Origin: Drosophila miranda
Lineage: Eukaryota > Arthropoda > Insecta > Diptera > Drosophilidae
Direction: 5' to 3'
Length of the DNA: 64,000 nucleotides
Assembly (NCBI RefSeq): GCF_003369915.1
Contig: NC_046675.1
Coordinates: forward strand, 28,582,001-28,646,000
In this document: positions 24,530-37,130 of the stretch, piece by piece
Numbering within the stretch: position 1 is the first letter of the stretch
How the letters are laid out: each line of letters opens with the position of its first letter
Position numbers and translations under genes: made by a program
Notes under the pieces: generated by a model
Databases searched by the model: none
Seen by the model: only the letters and a program-made list of their open reading frames with translations
What the model was told of the DNA's origin: nothing

Positions 24530-27500
24530 CTACTCCATCTTCACCACAGTCTCCCGATCCACGCCGTACTTGCGTTCCAGCTCCTGCAGTTGCTTTGCTT
24601 GCATGGCATAGCTGACCACCTGCTGCTCGTGGAGCAGACTCTGCTGGAGATGAAGCTCTTGCTGCTGTCGCTGAAAGGCCGCTAGTTCGTAGTGCTCGTC
24701 CAGCGAGCCCGATCGGCTGAGCATTAGCTCTCCCTGATGCTGTTGATGGGAGTGCTGGTGCTCCTGATGATGCTGATGTTCTATCTGCTCCAGTTTGATG
24801 TGCTGCTCATCCTCCGTGATATAGTAGAGCGGGGAGGCGGCGCGTCCTCCTGGCTTAGATAATGCCATCGCCTGCGGTCCAAGCCCCAGCTGTTGATAGG
24901 GATTTTGCAGACTGATAATGTTGCTGTTGCTGAGGCTCAGTGAGGATAATGTGCTCGATGCCGTGGTCGGTGTTGATCCCGTCACTGTGGCTGTGGCTGT
25001 GGACGATGTGGCCTCGGGTTTGATCGTCGCTACAGCCGCTGCTGCAAGTGCTGCCGCCGTAATGGAGTTCGCATTCAGGTGCGCCAATAGATGATGATCC
25101 GAGCTCCCGCTCCCGCTGTTGCTGTTGCTGTTGTTGCTGTTCGCGCTCAATTGTTGAGCTTGCAGATATTTCTGTATAATTTTCGTGTTATTCTCATTGC
25201 TACTGTTGTTGTTGTTGTTGTTGTTGAACAATGTGCTATTGTTATTGTTATTATGGATACTGTGTTGATGGTGGTGGGTGGGCGATGGTGTATTGTAAAT
25301 AGAGGCCGTGCTGGAGGTGGGAGTGCTGGGCGAATGCTGTTGCATGCTGCAGGATTGCTGCTGTTGCTGATGGGATGAATGTTGCTGCTGCTGCATGTTG
25401 ATGGGGGACATTTGATAGGGCGACGTGGGCGACATGTCCAGGCCAGAGCACAACTGATGCTGTTGCTGCTGCTGTTGTTGATGCGAATGGGAATGTGATG
25501 TGGCTGAGGGGGATAGTGAGGAGGAGGCCATGCTATGGGGCGAACTGGCAGCCGATGAATGCTGCTGCTGATCAGCAATGAGCTGATGATGATGCTGCTG
25601 CTGTTGCTGTGATTGCTGCTGTTGCTGCTGCTGCTGGTGGTGTTGCGATGTGGTTGTGGTGTATGGCATGTATGGTTTCATATCTAAGACAGGACAGAGA
25701 GACAGACACACGAATTAGGCATGCACCCACAGAGCGTAGGATCATTCACGAGACACTTACCTTCGTTGACGTCCAAGCTCAGGCCCAAGCCAGAGCCTGC
25801 AGACCCTGCACCATTGCCTGAACCTCCCTCTATATTGGCATTCATTGCCATTTTCATTTTCTTGGACTTTTCACTCTTCGTTCCCTTGGGTTTACGTTTG
25901 CGTTTCTAAACGAGAAATAGTACATAATATAGAATTTTGTTTCTCTTGAGTTCTCTTCTTTTTGCTCACCTGAATGGTATCCTTTTTCATGGCCAACGGA
26001 CGCGTGACGCTGTGCAGCTTAAAGTACAGCCCGCAGGCATTGCATACAGGCTCTCCGGCAGGATTGCGGCGCCACAAAGATGTGTAGGTGGTGAGGCAAT
26101 TGCTGCACGACAGGCCATTGCGCTTCGAGGCACTCTACATCGAGGAATGGGATAAAATATTGATTAATTAGTAAACTTTTGTACATTTCCTTGGAGCCTT
26201 TCATGTGGAACAATATTTTCTATATATTTTCTGGGATTTCTACTTTACTCTTTCGATTTGTTTTCGGTTTGTTAGTTGTTGGGAATTTGTTCTTTGGGGG
26301 GTTTGTTGGTTTTGTTGGTTTTGTTGTTTTGTTAATTAATGAGCGACCTACCAAGCGTCTCGAATTGGCGCGACTAACGTGCTCTTCAAGCGTCGTTGTT
26401 GCATTTACCGCTGCCGTCGAAGCTGTCGCTGGGGCTGCCGTTGCCCCCGCCGCAACAGCAGTTGCAGCAGCAGTGGCTATGGCTGTGACCGCGGCTGTTG
26501 GGGTGTTGGCCTTACTACGGCCACTGCCGCTGGCGTTCACATTAAATGGGTAGCTCTTATAGAAATCCCCGCCCGATTCAGCGGCCACTGTAATTATATT
26601 ATCAGAAGATTTTTGATTGAGCAAAAAAGGCAGCAAAAAAGTAGTAGGCAAAAAGTATGCAAAACAGTAGAAGTAGAAGGAGTAGAAGAGTAGCAGAAAT
26701 TTGCACGTTCTTTTGTTTTGTTTTTGGTTGTTTTTTTTTTGTTTTTTTTTTTTGTATATAAAACTAATAATAAATTCAATTAATTTTTGTACTCTCTTTG
26801 AGATTCGTTTTGAATATGGTTTTCCGATGGGGATTTATTTTCAGAGAGGGTTCTGGGTCTGGTTCAGAGGCTGGCGGTTTGGATTTCTATAAGCTTTTCC
26901 CATTTTTCGTTTACAATACAAATAAAAATTTTGTTCCACACAAAAAAGCTTTTTTTGGGTTAGTAATAATTAGAGGATTGAGATTTTTTGAGAGAGAGAT
27001 GAGGGGAGACAGGACATGTGTGAGGGAGAGAGAGAGAGACATTTACCAATCTTCTAGGCTGTTTTATTAGTGGACGATTCATGCCGTTCATTTTCATGTA
27101 CAAGCCGCAGGCGTTGCACAGATAGTGTCCCGTGTTATCGCGTCGCCACAGCGGTGTCTGGATCGCACCACAATTGACGCACTCTCGCCCCTCAGTGAAA
27201 TAATCGGCATCGAAAAATGCTTCAAAAAGGATGCGAAACGTTTTACATGGAAAATATCATACAAATTATCATCAAAATTTTGGTTTTGTTTGGGAGTTTT
27301 TGTGTGTGTGTTTTTTTTTTTTGCTTTTTGTGGTGGTGTTTTCTGTGGTTTCTTGTGGTTTGGATTGATTTTTTAAGCTCAAGAGTGGATGTAAAATTAA
27401 TTGAATTTATTATAGAGACGTAAGACTTAGAGATAGGTTTACGCTAGCGATAGTTTTTGTTTTTGGGCTCAAAAAAGTGTGTAGCGTGTGTTGTTTGCGT

Positions 27501-30500
27501 AGGAAAACAGCAGTTGGCAGCAGCAGTTGCAGTTCTTTCGGGGTCTCAGCCGTTTGCTCAGGCTCTGTAAATATCCATCGTCTATAGGCCTGAGGGTGCG
27601 AACTTCTACCTAAGGAGAGGCCTCCTCCTTCCTCCTCTTGTGGCAAGGCAAACATAGACAACGCTCTCTTGCGCCAAATGTGTGTTCTATATCCTATATT
27701 CTATATCCTAAAAGAGGCGAACACTTACTTGCTGACAACGATGCGGATGCTGTTAGATAGGATCCTGGATCCACTCGTCCTGCGGCGCCATCTACCGCCG
27801 CCGCTGCTGCTGCATTCGCGGCAAATATCTCTCGTCCGTTGCGTATCACCCCAGCCCCACCAAGGCCGCCTCCAAGCTGTGTCTGGACACCGGATGCGGT
27901 GGCTGCTGCGTAACTGATTGGCTCGTAATGACCCGTCCAGGCATCGCTCTGAAGGGGGAGAGAGCAGAGTGTTAGGCGGGAATCAATCAGGAGGGATTCC
28001 CTGGGCAAACACTCACCTGAGTGCGATAATTGGCCAGCGATGCGTAGCCAGCGGACCGTTCGGCTCCACTGACCACCGAAGAGCCATTGGCCACGCCGTT
28101 GCCGTAGCCGCTGGTCGCCGATGCAATGCGCTGAAAGGCAGGCAAGGTGCCACCTCCACTGCCACCGCCGCCGCCGCCGCTGTGGCTGCTCTTTGGCGAG
28201 CCATAGCCGTCGTCCAGGAGCCCACTGCCATTGACAGTCGTTCCAGAGGCCAGACCCACGGGTCCCGGACTGCTGCTGCTGGAATTGTGATGCTGATGGA
28301 GCTGCTGCTGCTGCTGTTGCTGGTGGGGATTGTGCTGCTGGTGGGGATGTTGCTGCTGCTGGTGGGGATGCTGCTGTTGCTGCTGGAGATGCGCATGGGC
28401 GTGGCTGGGCGACTGCATGCCATACTGCATCCCATTGGCCGCTTGGGTGAGCAGGGGTCCAGCGTACACCGAACTGCAAGGACAAAAGGATATATTTGAA
28501 TACATATATTTATGGCATTTAAAAAACTGTATTAAATATTTCACTTCTAGGGCTGTACCTATAGCAATAGTTCTTCAAATACATATTATTGTAATTAGAG
28601 AAAAACATTTTGTGGTGTTTTTTCTGGAATTTGCACAATTTTGGGGGATTACAGATTACTCGCGTTTGCTTCGGCTTTTGTTTTGATGCGTTTAAAGCCG
28701 CTTGGCACACATTTACGCGCGTTTTTAGCCGCGAGCCTCTTAACAGGTCTGTTGCGGTGGCTGTTACTGCTGCTGTTATTGTTTCTGTTACTGTTACTGT
28801 TACACTTGCTCTCTCTTTCTTTGTCTCTCTGCTTTTGCTCTCTCCCTCTCTTTCTGTCGTTCTGTTAGGGCCAAAAGGAATGAATCTGCTATTAACATTT
28901 CCTGATTTTTGTTTATTTTACAAGATTGTTGTTGGAGTTTTATGCTGCTTTTGGACCACCAAAGCGGATCACATTTTGCAGTGTTGTCTGTGTGTGTGTG
29001 TGTTTGGGTGCATATTTCGGTATGTGTATGTGTGTGTCCATAAAACCTTTAATTAAAAAATAAAAGTGTTTGCTACACTGTTTACAAATTGACCGAAAAT
29101 CTCTTTCCCTTAGGATCGCACTCTCTCTTTCTTTCCTTCACTCTGTCTCTCTCTTTGTGTCCCACTGCCGCTCTCTCTTTCTTAAACAGTAGCCTGTGCA
29201 AATATTTATTCCCCCAACGGCTCCAAAAGACGGTTCTTTCCATAAACAAAGAAAAGGAACCACAAGTGCAGCGTAGGCAAAGGTCTCTTAGAGGCAAAGA
29301 TCTCTGTTCTTGGGGGCAGATGTACGATTTATTAGGAATCAGGAACTATAGCTTCAACAGGTGAAAACGAATAGATTTCATTCCAAAAACTATATCTTCA
29401 ACAGATCCGCACTCAGTAATATTCCACTCAATTGAAATTCTAGGCTCAAATCGTAAATGGAAATCTCTGGCAAGTTCGAATATTCCGCTTAACGGACAAT
29501 AAAGAAGATATTCTTCCACTTTCAAGGATTTCCTCTCAAAATATAGATGTAGAATGGATCCTTAAATGCTGCAAACACATACACACTCCACTAAACGGAC
29601 ACTCAATGACGATCTCTAAAGTTCTCTAGTCTTGTACAACCCTTTTTGTTGTTGTTTGTTTTTGGAAATACAATTATGATTTGATTCGGCAACAGGCACA
29701 GGCCTTAACACTCGGCGATATTTTTCTTTCACTAAATGTAAGTTTCATTTTGATATATTTGTATTTTTATTGGGGAATCGGTTCTTTCGAGCAGGCGAGG
29801 AGGAGATCGATCCCGTAGCTGGAGCTGGAGACGAGAACGAGACCGAAAGCACAACCGAAACGGGGCACGCGCGTTTGCATAATGACTTGACGTCGGGTTT
29901 TGGACTTTATGCCAGTGGAAGTTGCAGTTGTTGCACTTGCAGTCACCGCTTTTGCTGTTGCTGTGCCTCTGCTGCTGCTTTGCTTTTGGCTGAGACGCAG
30001 GCGGGGAGTTTAAGCCATAAAATAAGTGATAAAATTGTGTGAAAAACTTGTAAGATATACAAATTGGATATAAGCCAAACGAAAATCGAAGTACAGTGAT
30101 CGCTCGAAGAGTGAAAACTGCATATTTCTATGTAATTTTAAACAAATTAAAAGCGTTTCAGTTATGAAATAAAAGGGGTTTTTATTTAAGCGTAGATTGG
30201 GGAACTTTCAAAATTCTAACATTCCGAACAACCACTGTAGCATTTTATTATCTACCAAAAACGGTAGAGCCATAGCTATTCTTGAACATAAAACAAAGTC
30301 TTTCCAAAGTCTTGAAGCACGCTCTCTGATAACACAGTCAGCGCCCAACAACAAATTCAATTTTCAACTTTCAGAGATGCTACAATATATCTTTATCTCT
30401 GGCCATAGGTACTCGTACCTACGCTCTACCATATAGAGAATGGCATACAATATATATAGGAAGTAGACTGAATGACAACAAAAAATGCACGACAACGATA

Positions 30501-33069
30501 TAATTTATCATCGCTTCAGTTTTCTGTCGGTTCTGTCGGCTCTGTGTGGCTGTTCTCTGCAGGTGAGTATTTTCTGCATTCGATTCGACTTCTTGTTTTT
30601 CCACACAAACTACGAGTATTCGTACTCGTATGTGAGCTCTCGACGAATGTCGGGCGTTGTGATATCTTCTTCTGGTTTTCTGGTTTTTTCGCACTGCCGC
30701 CACAAAATGAATAAAAAGTCACATACAAAATGTTCCGAGCATCTCGTCATCGTCATCGCTGAACCAAAAAATAGTTTTGTTTTTCTCCGAAGATCTCTCA
30801 AGAGATTCTTTAAACATAATTCGATATATCATCTATGATCTTTTGCCGATCTGTGCGATCTCCAATTCGATACCTCTCAAACAGTAGGCCGTCTTTCAAT
30901 CTTTCAAAATGTTTCCGATTCTCATTCTGTGATCTTTAGCGCTGTTTTGGGGCCCTGGATATCTTGTTGCAAAATCTCGATTATAAGTATTCAAGTCTCA
31001 ACCTTTCGGAAGATCAAAATAAACATTGAACATACAATAAATACAGTTTCGCACTTGCTTCAGGCTCTCTTCCGCTTTGCTCCTTCTGTCGCTGTCGCTG
31101 TCCCTGTGGCTGTCGCTGAGTTCTGAGGCTCAGCGAAAAGCAAAAAAAATAATAAGTACTGCCGCTCAAATTTCGTAAACAAGAAAATATGCTATGTCTC
31201 CAATTATTGACGTAAGGGAGACGCACTGACTCTGACTCGGACTTGGACCCGGACATTCTGACTCATGGAGTGGCCCAAAGAAATGCTTGACTAACTTTTG
31301 GCCTAAAGAGGGGGTGTGGTGTTACCAGCAGCATTTGTGGCCAAGAGTTGTGGCGACACACGTGTCCAAAAAAAAGTTAGGCACGTGCCGCACTGAAAAA
31401 CCATTAAAAAAAGGGGGGCGTGACCCGCATTTGATCGGCAGTTCCAAAATGCAATTGTAGCGCATTTTTCTAGCTTGTTTGCTGGCTCGGATCGGATCGG
31501 GTCGGATCGGGGCGTATTCCAATTGCAAAGCTCTCTATTCGAGGAGTGGGATACCTGAAGGTGGTTCTGTATTTCTCGGGGGGTAATCCAAAGCCATCCC
31601 GTGACATAGAAACCGCCACACGAAACCCAAACCCAAACCCAAACTCTGAAAGCAGCTTCAAAGCCGCTGCTGAGTCAGCCTCAAAAGACCCCATACCCCT
31701 TACGTCTCCATAAAGGAGGAGCACTGGGGGTGCTCTAACGATACAAAGGGTGGGATCCCAGACCCGTACAACCCGCACAATGAGTGCCCGCCCGTTCGTC
31801 GTCTTTCCATTGATCTCGTTTCAGCTTTTGCCTTTGGCTCTTGTTTTTCTCCTCTGTTTTTTTGACTCGTTTTTTTCTTCTCTATTTTTTCCACATTTTG
31901 CACTTCATTTAGGATCGTTTTATTTGTGGTTGTTATTTTTTATAATTGAAAACGTGTTTTGCATATAGGAAAATACAGGCACAGCATAACATAACAGTCA
32001 GTAAGTCGAGGGAGGAATTCTCATTTTCTAGATGATTGGAAAATGCATCCATCGAAAATGTCGAGCGTCCTTTATAGATCCCTTAATAGATCTTCTTTAA
32101 GAAAACTCTCCTTGTAGATTCCAAAAACATGATCTAAAAAGTTTATTCCCACTCGATTACCTTCCCTTTCTTCCATCCATCAGTTCTGCAATCTTTAACA
32201 CCCACTCCCTGGCACTGGCACTGCCACTGCCACACCCACTAAAACCCACACAACCTCTAGAGGCTAGCACATTGTTCATATGACATCTGTGATGGCGACA
32301 AAATCACAACTGTTTTTTATGGATGTTTTTTCATTTGAATGCAGAAAAACACACATTCCTCTGGACATGAAACACACAAAATAGATGCAACCGTGCAACC
32401 AGGTTTTTATAGGCATTCCACTGGGCGAATAAACCACCTGAGAATGCCACAGAACACGGAAATGTGTGTGCGTGTGTGTGAGGAGGGATCGATCCCATAC
32501 TTTTTGAGAGCAAAGTCTAAAATCTGGAACAATGAGCAACAATTATGACTAAAAGTAATACACCTATAACCCATTGGAGAACTGGAGAACCCTAACAACA
32601 CAGAGAACTGAGGAAAAATCATAGTCACAGTCGCGACTGTCGGGTGGGGGGCTTGGGGGGTTGGGGGAAATATGAATCAACGAATGCGCTTCTCTGATCA
32701 TGACATTTGGCGGTGTTGCTCGGTGCTCGAAGCTCGGTTAAGGCACGTGCGATATGGATCGTGATAATGAGCTCATACTCTCGTTCGAGTAGCACGCGGG
32801 ACGGTCTGTCGGTCGGTGCCACACACAAACAAACTCCACTCTCCACACTCCACACTCACCTGGTTGTCTGCAGGCTGGGACTGAAGTAGCCCCCATGCTG
32901 TTCCGGCGAAAGGCTGTCCCTGTGGCCGGCGCTCGTCAGCTGCGTGAAGCTCTGGAGCGTGGACAGTGCATGCGAGGAGGACGATGGGGAATCCCCGCCT
33001 ACCGAACTGGCGGAGTTGTTGTGATGGTGATGCTGTTGTTGGTGTTGCTGCTGCTGCTGCTGCTGGAGG

Positions 33070-33104
<35 letters not shown>

Positions 33105-34427
33105 GTGGTGGTACAATTGCTGCTGCAACTGTTGCTGCTGTTGCTGGTGCGTCAGTGAGTAAATGGTGGGACTGGGATCCTTTAGGGAATTCAAATCTGA
33201 TACGGAGGTCAGCATGTGATAGCTGGTGCTATGCCCGTCGTCGAAGCACTCGTCCTTCAGTGTGTCCTGGATGACCTCATCAATGTTGGGCGTATTGTGG
33301 GCATTTGCTGCCGCTGCGGCGGCTGCCACCACATGATCGTGCGTGAGCATTCCTCCCGCTCCTACTCCTCCGGCCGATCCTCCTCCTCCCCCGCCATAGA
33401 CGCTGTACAGCGCAAAGTTATTCCTCATTATGGATGGATCCGTGCTGGCGCCGGTGATGCTCTGGTAGTGCTCGTACAGCTGCGCGGGTGGATGCGGTGG
33501 CGGGTAGCTCAGGTGTCCGAAGAAATGATGATGCGAGGCCGCCAAGGCATACAAATCGGGGGGTTTCTGATCCACTGCTTGGACTGCTTGCACCGCCGCT
33601 GCTGCTGCGGCCGCTGCTGCTGATCCGCTGGTCAAATCGTAGGCCAACCAATGCTGTTCCTGCTGCTGCAGTTGCTCCTGGTGCTGTTGTTCTTGTATTA
33701 ATTGCTGACTGAGAAACTGTTCCTGGTGTTGCTGTTGTTGTTGTTGCTGCTGCTGTTGATGTTCGTAGATTTGTTGCTGCTGCTGATGCGCATAGTTTAT
33801 TACTTTGATCTTATTATCGACACTTTCACTCGCGTTGCTCTCTTGAGTACCGTTGTTTACACGATTAGGATCTCTCTCGATCTCCACTGTAACTGCTGTA
33901 GCTGATGCTGTAGATTCTAGTGCTAGAACTGCAGTAGTCGCTGTGGCTGTCGCCGTGTCGCTTGTGGTAACCGTTTCGTTTGTGAGTTTCGCTGCAACTG
34001 AAGTGTGAGCCTGCAAACGCGCGGACTCAAATGACGATAAATTTGTGGCCGACGTCGACGTCGTCGCTGCCTCATTGTCGTCGTCAGCGGCGGCGGCGGC
34101 CACCGTCTCCGTCTCTGTCTCGGCCGCTGTCGGAGCTGTCGTAGGCTCCGTTTCGGTCGGAACAGCTTCTATAGCCGTCTCTTTCAGTGCGGCTGCTGGT
34201 ACGACTGCAGTTGTTGTTGTTGTTGCATTTGATCCTGTTGCTGCTGTCTCTTTTGTTTCTTTTGTTGCCGTTGATGCACGTCCTTGCTTGTTCTGCTGCT
34301 GCGTCTTGGCATTGGCCAGGGCTTTAGTGATCTTCATTTTGGCCGCATTAGCCAGCAAATTGGTAGAAGCACGCGCCGGCGTTGGCGGTGCCTTCTCCTT
34401 GTCCTTGGGCTTCGTGATCTTGGTCAT
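24530..34427 (-). CDS. srp: serpent, GATA transcription factor (two-finger isoform)
   Basis: Coding exons: 34427-32860, 28473-28017, 27948-27729, 27219-27047, 26134-25970, 25905-25761 and 25683-24530. All have GT/AG ends and matching phases, totalling 3882 bases and 1293 aa. The N-terminal exon (about 522 residues) is Ala/Thr- and Gln-rich. The N-finger is C762-X2-C765-X17-C783-X2-C786 with TPLWRRD. The C-finger is C816-X2-C819-X17-C837-X2-C840 with TSLWRRN, followed by the basic [13 protein letters not shown] tail that contacts DNA. The C-terminal 380 residues are Gln/His/Asn/Ser-rich. The start ATG at 34427 begins [12 protein letters not shown]. In flies serpent is the master GATA factor for endoderm, fat body and blood (family knowledge). 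The structure matches the melanogaster gene, which also makes a one-finger form through the alternative exon at 26352-26587. Confidence 0.95.
24720..25655 (-). repeat. Gln/His/Asn low-complexity coding sequence (serpent C-terminus)
   Basis: Repeated CAG/CAA, CAC/CAT and AAC/AAT codons encode runs of Gln, His-Gln and Asn in the last serpent exon, notably 25570-25650 and 25195-25260. Such tracts vary in length between fly species and usually mark disordered activation regions. Confidence 0.85.
26352..26587 (-). CDS. srp: serpent alternative exon lacking a zinc finger
   Basis: 236 bases between an attacag acceptor and a TTG|GTAGGT donor, with the same phases (1 in, 0 out) as the N-finger exon upstream. 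It encodes [15 protein letters not shown], an Ala/Thr-rich stretch and then [12 protein letters not shown]. It ends in the same RRL tripeptide as the N-finger exon, which suggests both arose by exon duplication or keep a shared splice context. Used instead of 27047-27219 it gives a 1314 aa protein with only the C-finger. The two forms are known in D. melanogaster to act differently in blood development. Confidence 0.85.
27047..27219 (-). CDS. srp: serpent alternative exon carrying the N-terminal zinc finger
   Basis: 173 bases, entered in phase 1 and left in phase 0. It encodes [13 protein letters not shown] and the whole N-finger through [11 protein letters not shown], ending at TTG|GTAAAT. 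It has the same entry and exit phases as the exon at 26352-26587, so the two can replace each other without shifting frame. The N-finger usually contacts cofactors of the Friend-of-GATA type (U-shaped in flies) and modifies site choice; that is family knowledge. Confidence 0.93.
28474..32859 (-). other. Large intron of serpent
   Basis: 4.4 kb between the first and second coding exons, with donor AG|GTGAGT at 32859 and acceptor tccttgcag at 28474. Open frames inside (for example 29770-30042) are low-complexity or start without ATG and are not supported as genes. It includes CT-rich runs at 28800-28860 and 29110-29180 and GATCGGATCGG repeats near 31487-31512. No further genes seen. Confidence 0.7.
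32990..33785 (-). repeat. Polyglutamine tracts in serpent exon 1
   Basis: CAG/CAA arrays at about 33025-33150 and 33655-33790 encode long Gln runs broken by His and Leu. Between them lie Ala-rich and Gly-rich segments (33300-33400). The plus strand shows only artificial poly-Leu frames here. Confidence 0.85.
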
Positions 34428-37067
34428 AGCTTATGTACTCCCCTCTCTCTGGCCCCCACAATTCGCGCGCGCGTCCAGAGTCCCGTCGTCTCTCACTAAT
34501 CAATCGATCCGCACTCTGATCCGTCGTACGTGTCCGTGTCCGGCGAGTTTTTCAAACAAACTGGGGAGCTGGGGTTTTTGTTGCGCTTGTGGCGAGCACT
34601 TAAATATTTCGAAAACATGGACACAAATGAAACGTCGAGTAAAAATCATAAGAAAATTGTTTTTTAGATTCCTCCACACACTACATGCGAGGAGAGAGAG
34701 CTTAAGTTCTCCTCTCCCTGGCTTCACTTCCATTCATCCCCCCACACACACTCACAGACATACATAACTACACATTTTGTCAGCTCTGCGCTTTGCTCCA
34801 CATGCCGTTATACGAGTCACAATCATAATCATCATGTACAGCTTCAAACGGCTGTCAAATCGAGCGGAGAGCAAAGAGCAAAAGCTTAAGCTCTCTTTAC
34901 TTTGTTGGCTTTTCAGCGCTCTCTTCCTTTTGCTGTTTTTGCTCTGCGACTGCGTTCGTGGACTTGTTGCTTGCTTTGCCTGCAGCGGACCTTGTCGCAC
35001 CCAAGCTGTTCGGTATCTTCGCTGTCTCTCGCTCTCTCAGCAGGCCCTCAATGCGTTGGTTGCTTGCCAGTTTTTAGCTACGCCTCTTAATACAATTACA
35101 ACAGCAACAACAAGCAGCAGGCATCTCTGCAGAGGGGGCAGAAGGCAGCGGGGCCACCTTTGTAGTTGTTGCTTTTGGTTTTATTGCTTCCATTGTGGTT
35201 GGCTGTTGCCAGCGAGCACTAATACGTATATGCATGTATGTACATACATGCATACATACATATGTATTTATAGTATGTAAAGCAAGCAACAAATTAACTA
35301 AATAGTAACACTGCCTGGAGTTAATAACACGATCTACAACTTTGATGAAAGCTGTATAGGGATGATATGCGTTTCTGTGATGTATTATCGATAGGCGATC
35401 GTCAAAAAGCGACTTTGTTGATTTCAGCGGAATTTATCAAAATTTAAACTAAGATAATTTGGAATACGAAGTTTATAGGAAGAAGATTAAAACTTTGAAT
35501 AAATAATTCTACGATTATTTATGTACTATGTACTTTTATTGTCATCAAATCTCCTTATTCCCCATTGAGTATTGATGAATTATCGGCAGTACGACAACAA
35601 GGAAAACTTTTCCTGGAAAAGTATTAATTGAAACGAAATTGCCGTGACGTATGCGACGTGATATATTATCGATTAAACAATGATTATATCAACCCGATCT
35701 ATGCGTGGCGTTGTTCTCATAAATACTTCCCCTTGAATCTTATTTCTATATTTTTCAAAAGTAATTTTAAAATTTAGTCGCACTTCATTAACAAAAATAA
35801 ATCGATCCCCATTCTAGTCCAACGCTCCTTTCGTTGTGGCCAATAACCTCTCTATTCCTTCATGGTAACTTTTGAAAATCCTACATGAATGGTTCCATAA
35901 ATCAGCCCCGAGTTAGAACACTCAAATTGTTCTCTAAAATTTCATCTAACAAGCGTATAGGATGGGGTGCCGGAGCCGGGGCCGGGGCCGGGGACACAAC
36001 AGCCTAAAAACACTTTCATGCCTATCGCGAGGACGTGAACATTAAATTTTCATAGGAGACGCGTGTAGAATTTCAGAATCGGGGCAAAGGACATACTCCG
36101 GAGCGACAAGTGATCGCTGGAGCCAGATCGAAGGGTCGTCGCCGTGAGAAAAATCCAAGGGGAAAGTCTTTCCCGTAGGAGACGCCGTTTTCTTTTGCAA
36201 ATTCCCCAGACGGCGCGCCAAAAAATATTCAAAAACGATCGTAAAAATGTTCCACTTTGTACTTGAGATCCGTTCTAATGGTTGATTAAAAAATTGTTAT
36301 ATTTGAACCAGGACAAGGAGTCGTAAAACGACAAGGCTCCTCGCTCGAATATTTTATGGCATTTTTATCGTCATTTGAATAGGCGGCACCAACGATCTGT
36401 TTGGACATTTTGAGAACACTTTTACGATCCGATGGATCGATGCAATGGATGGATGGTCAATTGGGAAAAGTAGGCGGCGACACTCAAGTGGGTCGCCGCT
36501 CGTCGCTCGGTGCGGCGGGAGGTTCAATACGGATCGGCGCGGTTCGTTCCAAAAACAAATCTAAATTCGAATTTAAATTCTACATACTCGTACGCGTCGA
36601 GAGTACATAGACATGGCTTGTTGTTAACCTTTGTGGCTATTAAAAAAAATTATATTAAAAACGATGAAAAAACGAAGAAAAAATACTGATAACCTGCTTC
36701 AGCCTGGGTGGGGAATGGGATGGGGGACGGGACCCTGTCCGTCCGTACCGGACCTTTCCCTAGTCCCGCGGGCACATGAGGTCTCCTCTATACATATGTA
36801 ATAAATATAATTTTTTATATTGTATGTATTGTGGTTGCCCCAGCCACAGCACAGTAGAGCACAACACTCTCGCTCATTAACAAAAGTTTTCAATACAAAA
36901 ACAAGTGAACAAATGAAATATTTAGACATTTTCAATACGGTTGCTCGTGGGTTGCATGTGTCAGTGATTTATATGGAACTTTAACCTTGAATTTATTAAA
37001 TAACTCAGCTTGAAAAACTTGCAGTAGACGTCACCCAGCGGCGGCGCCTGGTCCGAGGGCTTTTGGG

Positions 37068-37130
37068 TATATAACACGCCATTCGAGCATGTCGGGAGTC
37101 AAAGTATTTCAAATATACAAATTTCTACAA
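37068..37130 (+). promoter_or_regulatory. Possible core promoter (TATA box)
   Basis: TATATAA at 37068-37074 is preceded by a GC-rich stretch (37036-37060), with gagtcaaagt about 30 bases downstream at an initiator-like spacing. A 34-codon ORF begins at 37138. No gene is recognised downstream. It may be a non-coding transcript promoter or chance. Confidence 0.15.

Noticed and set aside
29770-30042. Cys/Ala-rich ORF in the large serpent intron
   Set aside because: Low-complexity GCTGTTGC-type sequence; no splice or translation evidence.
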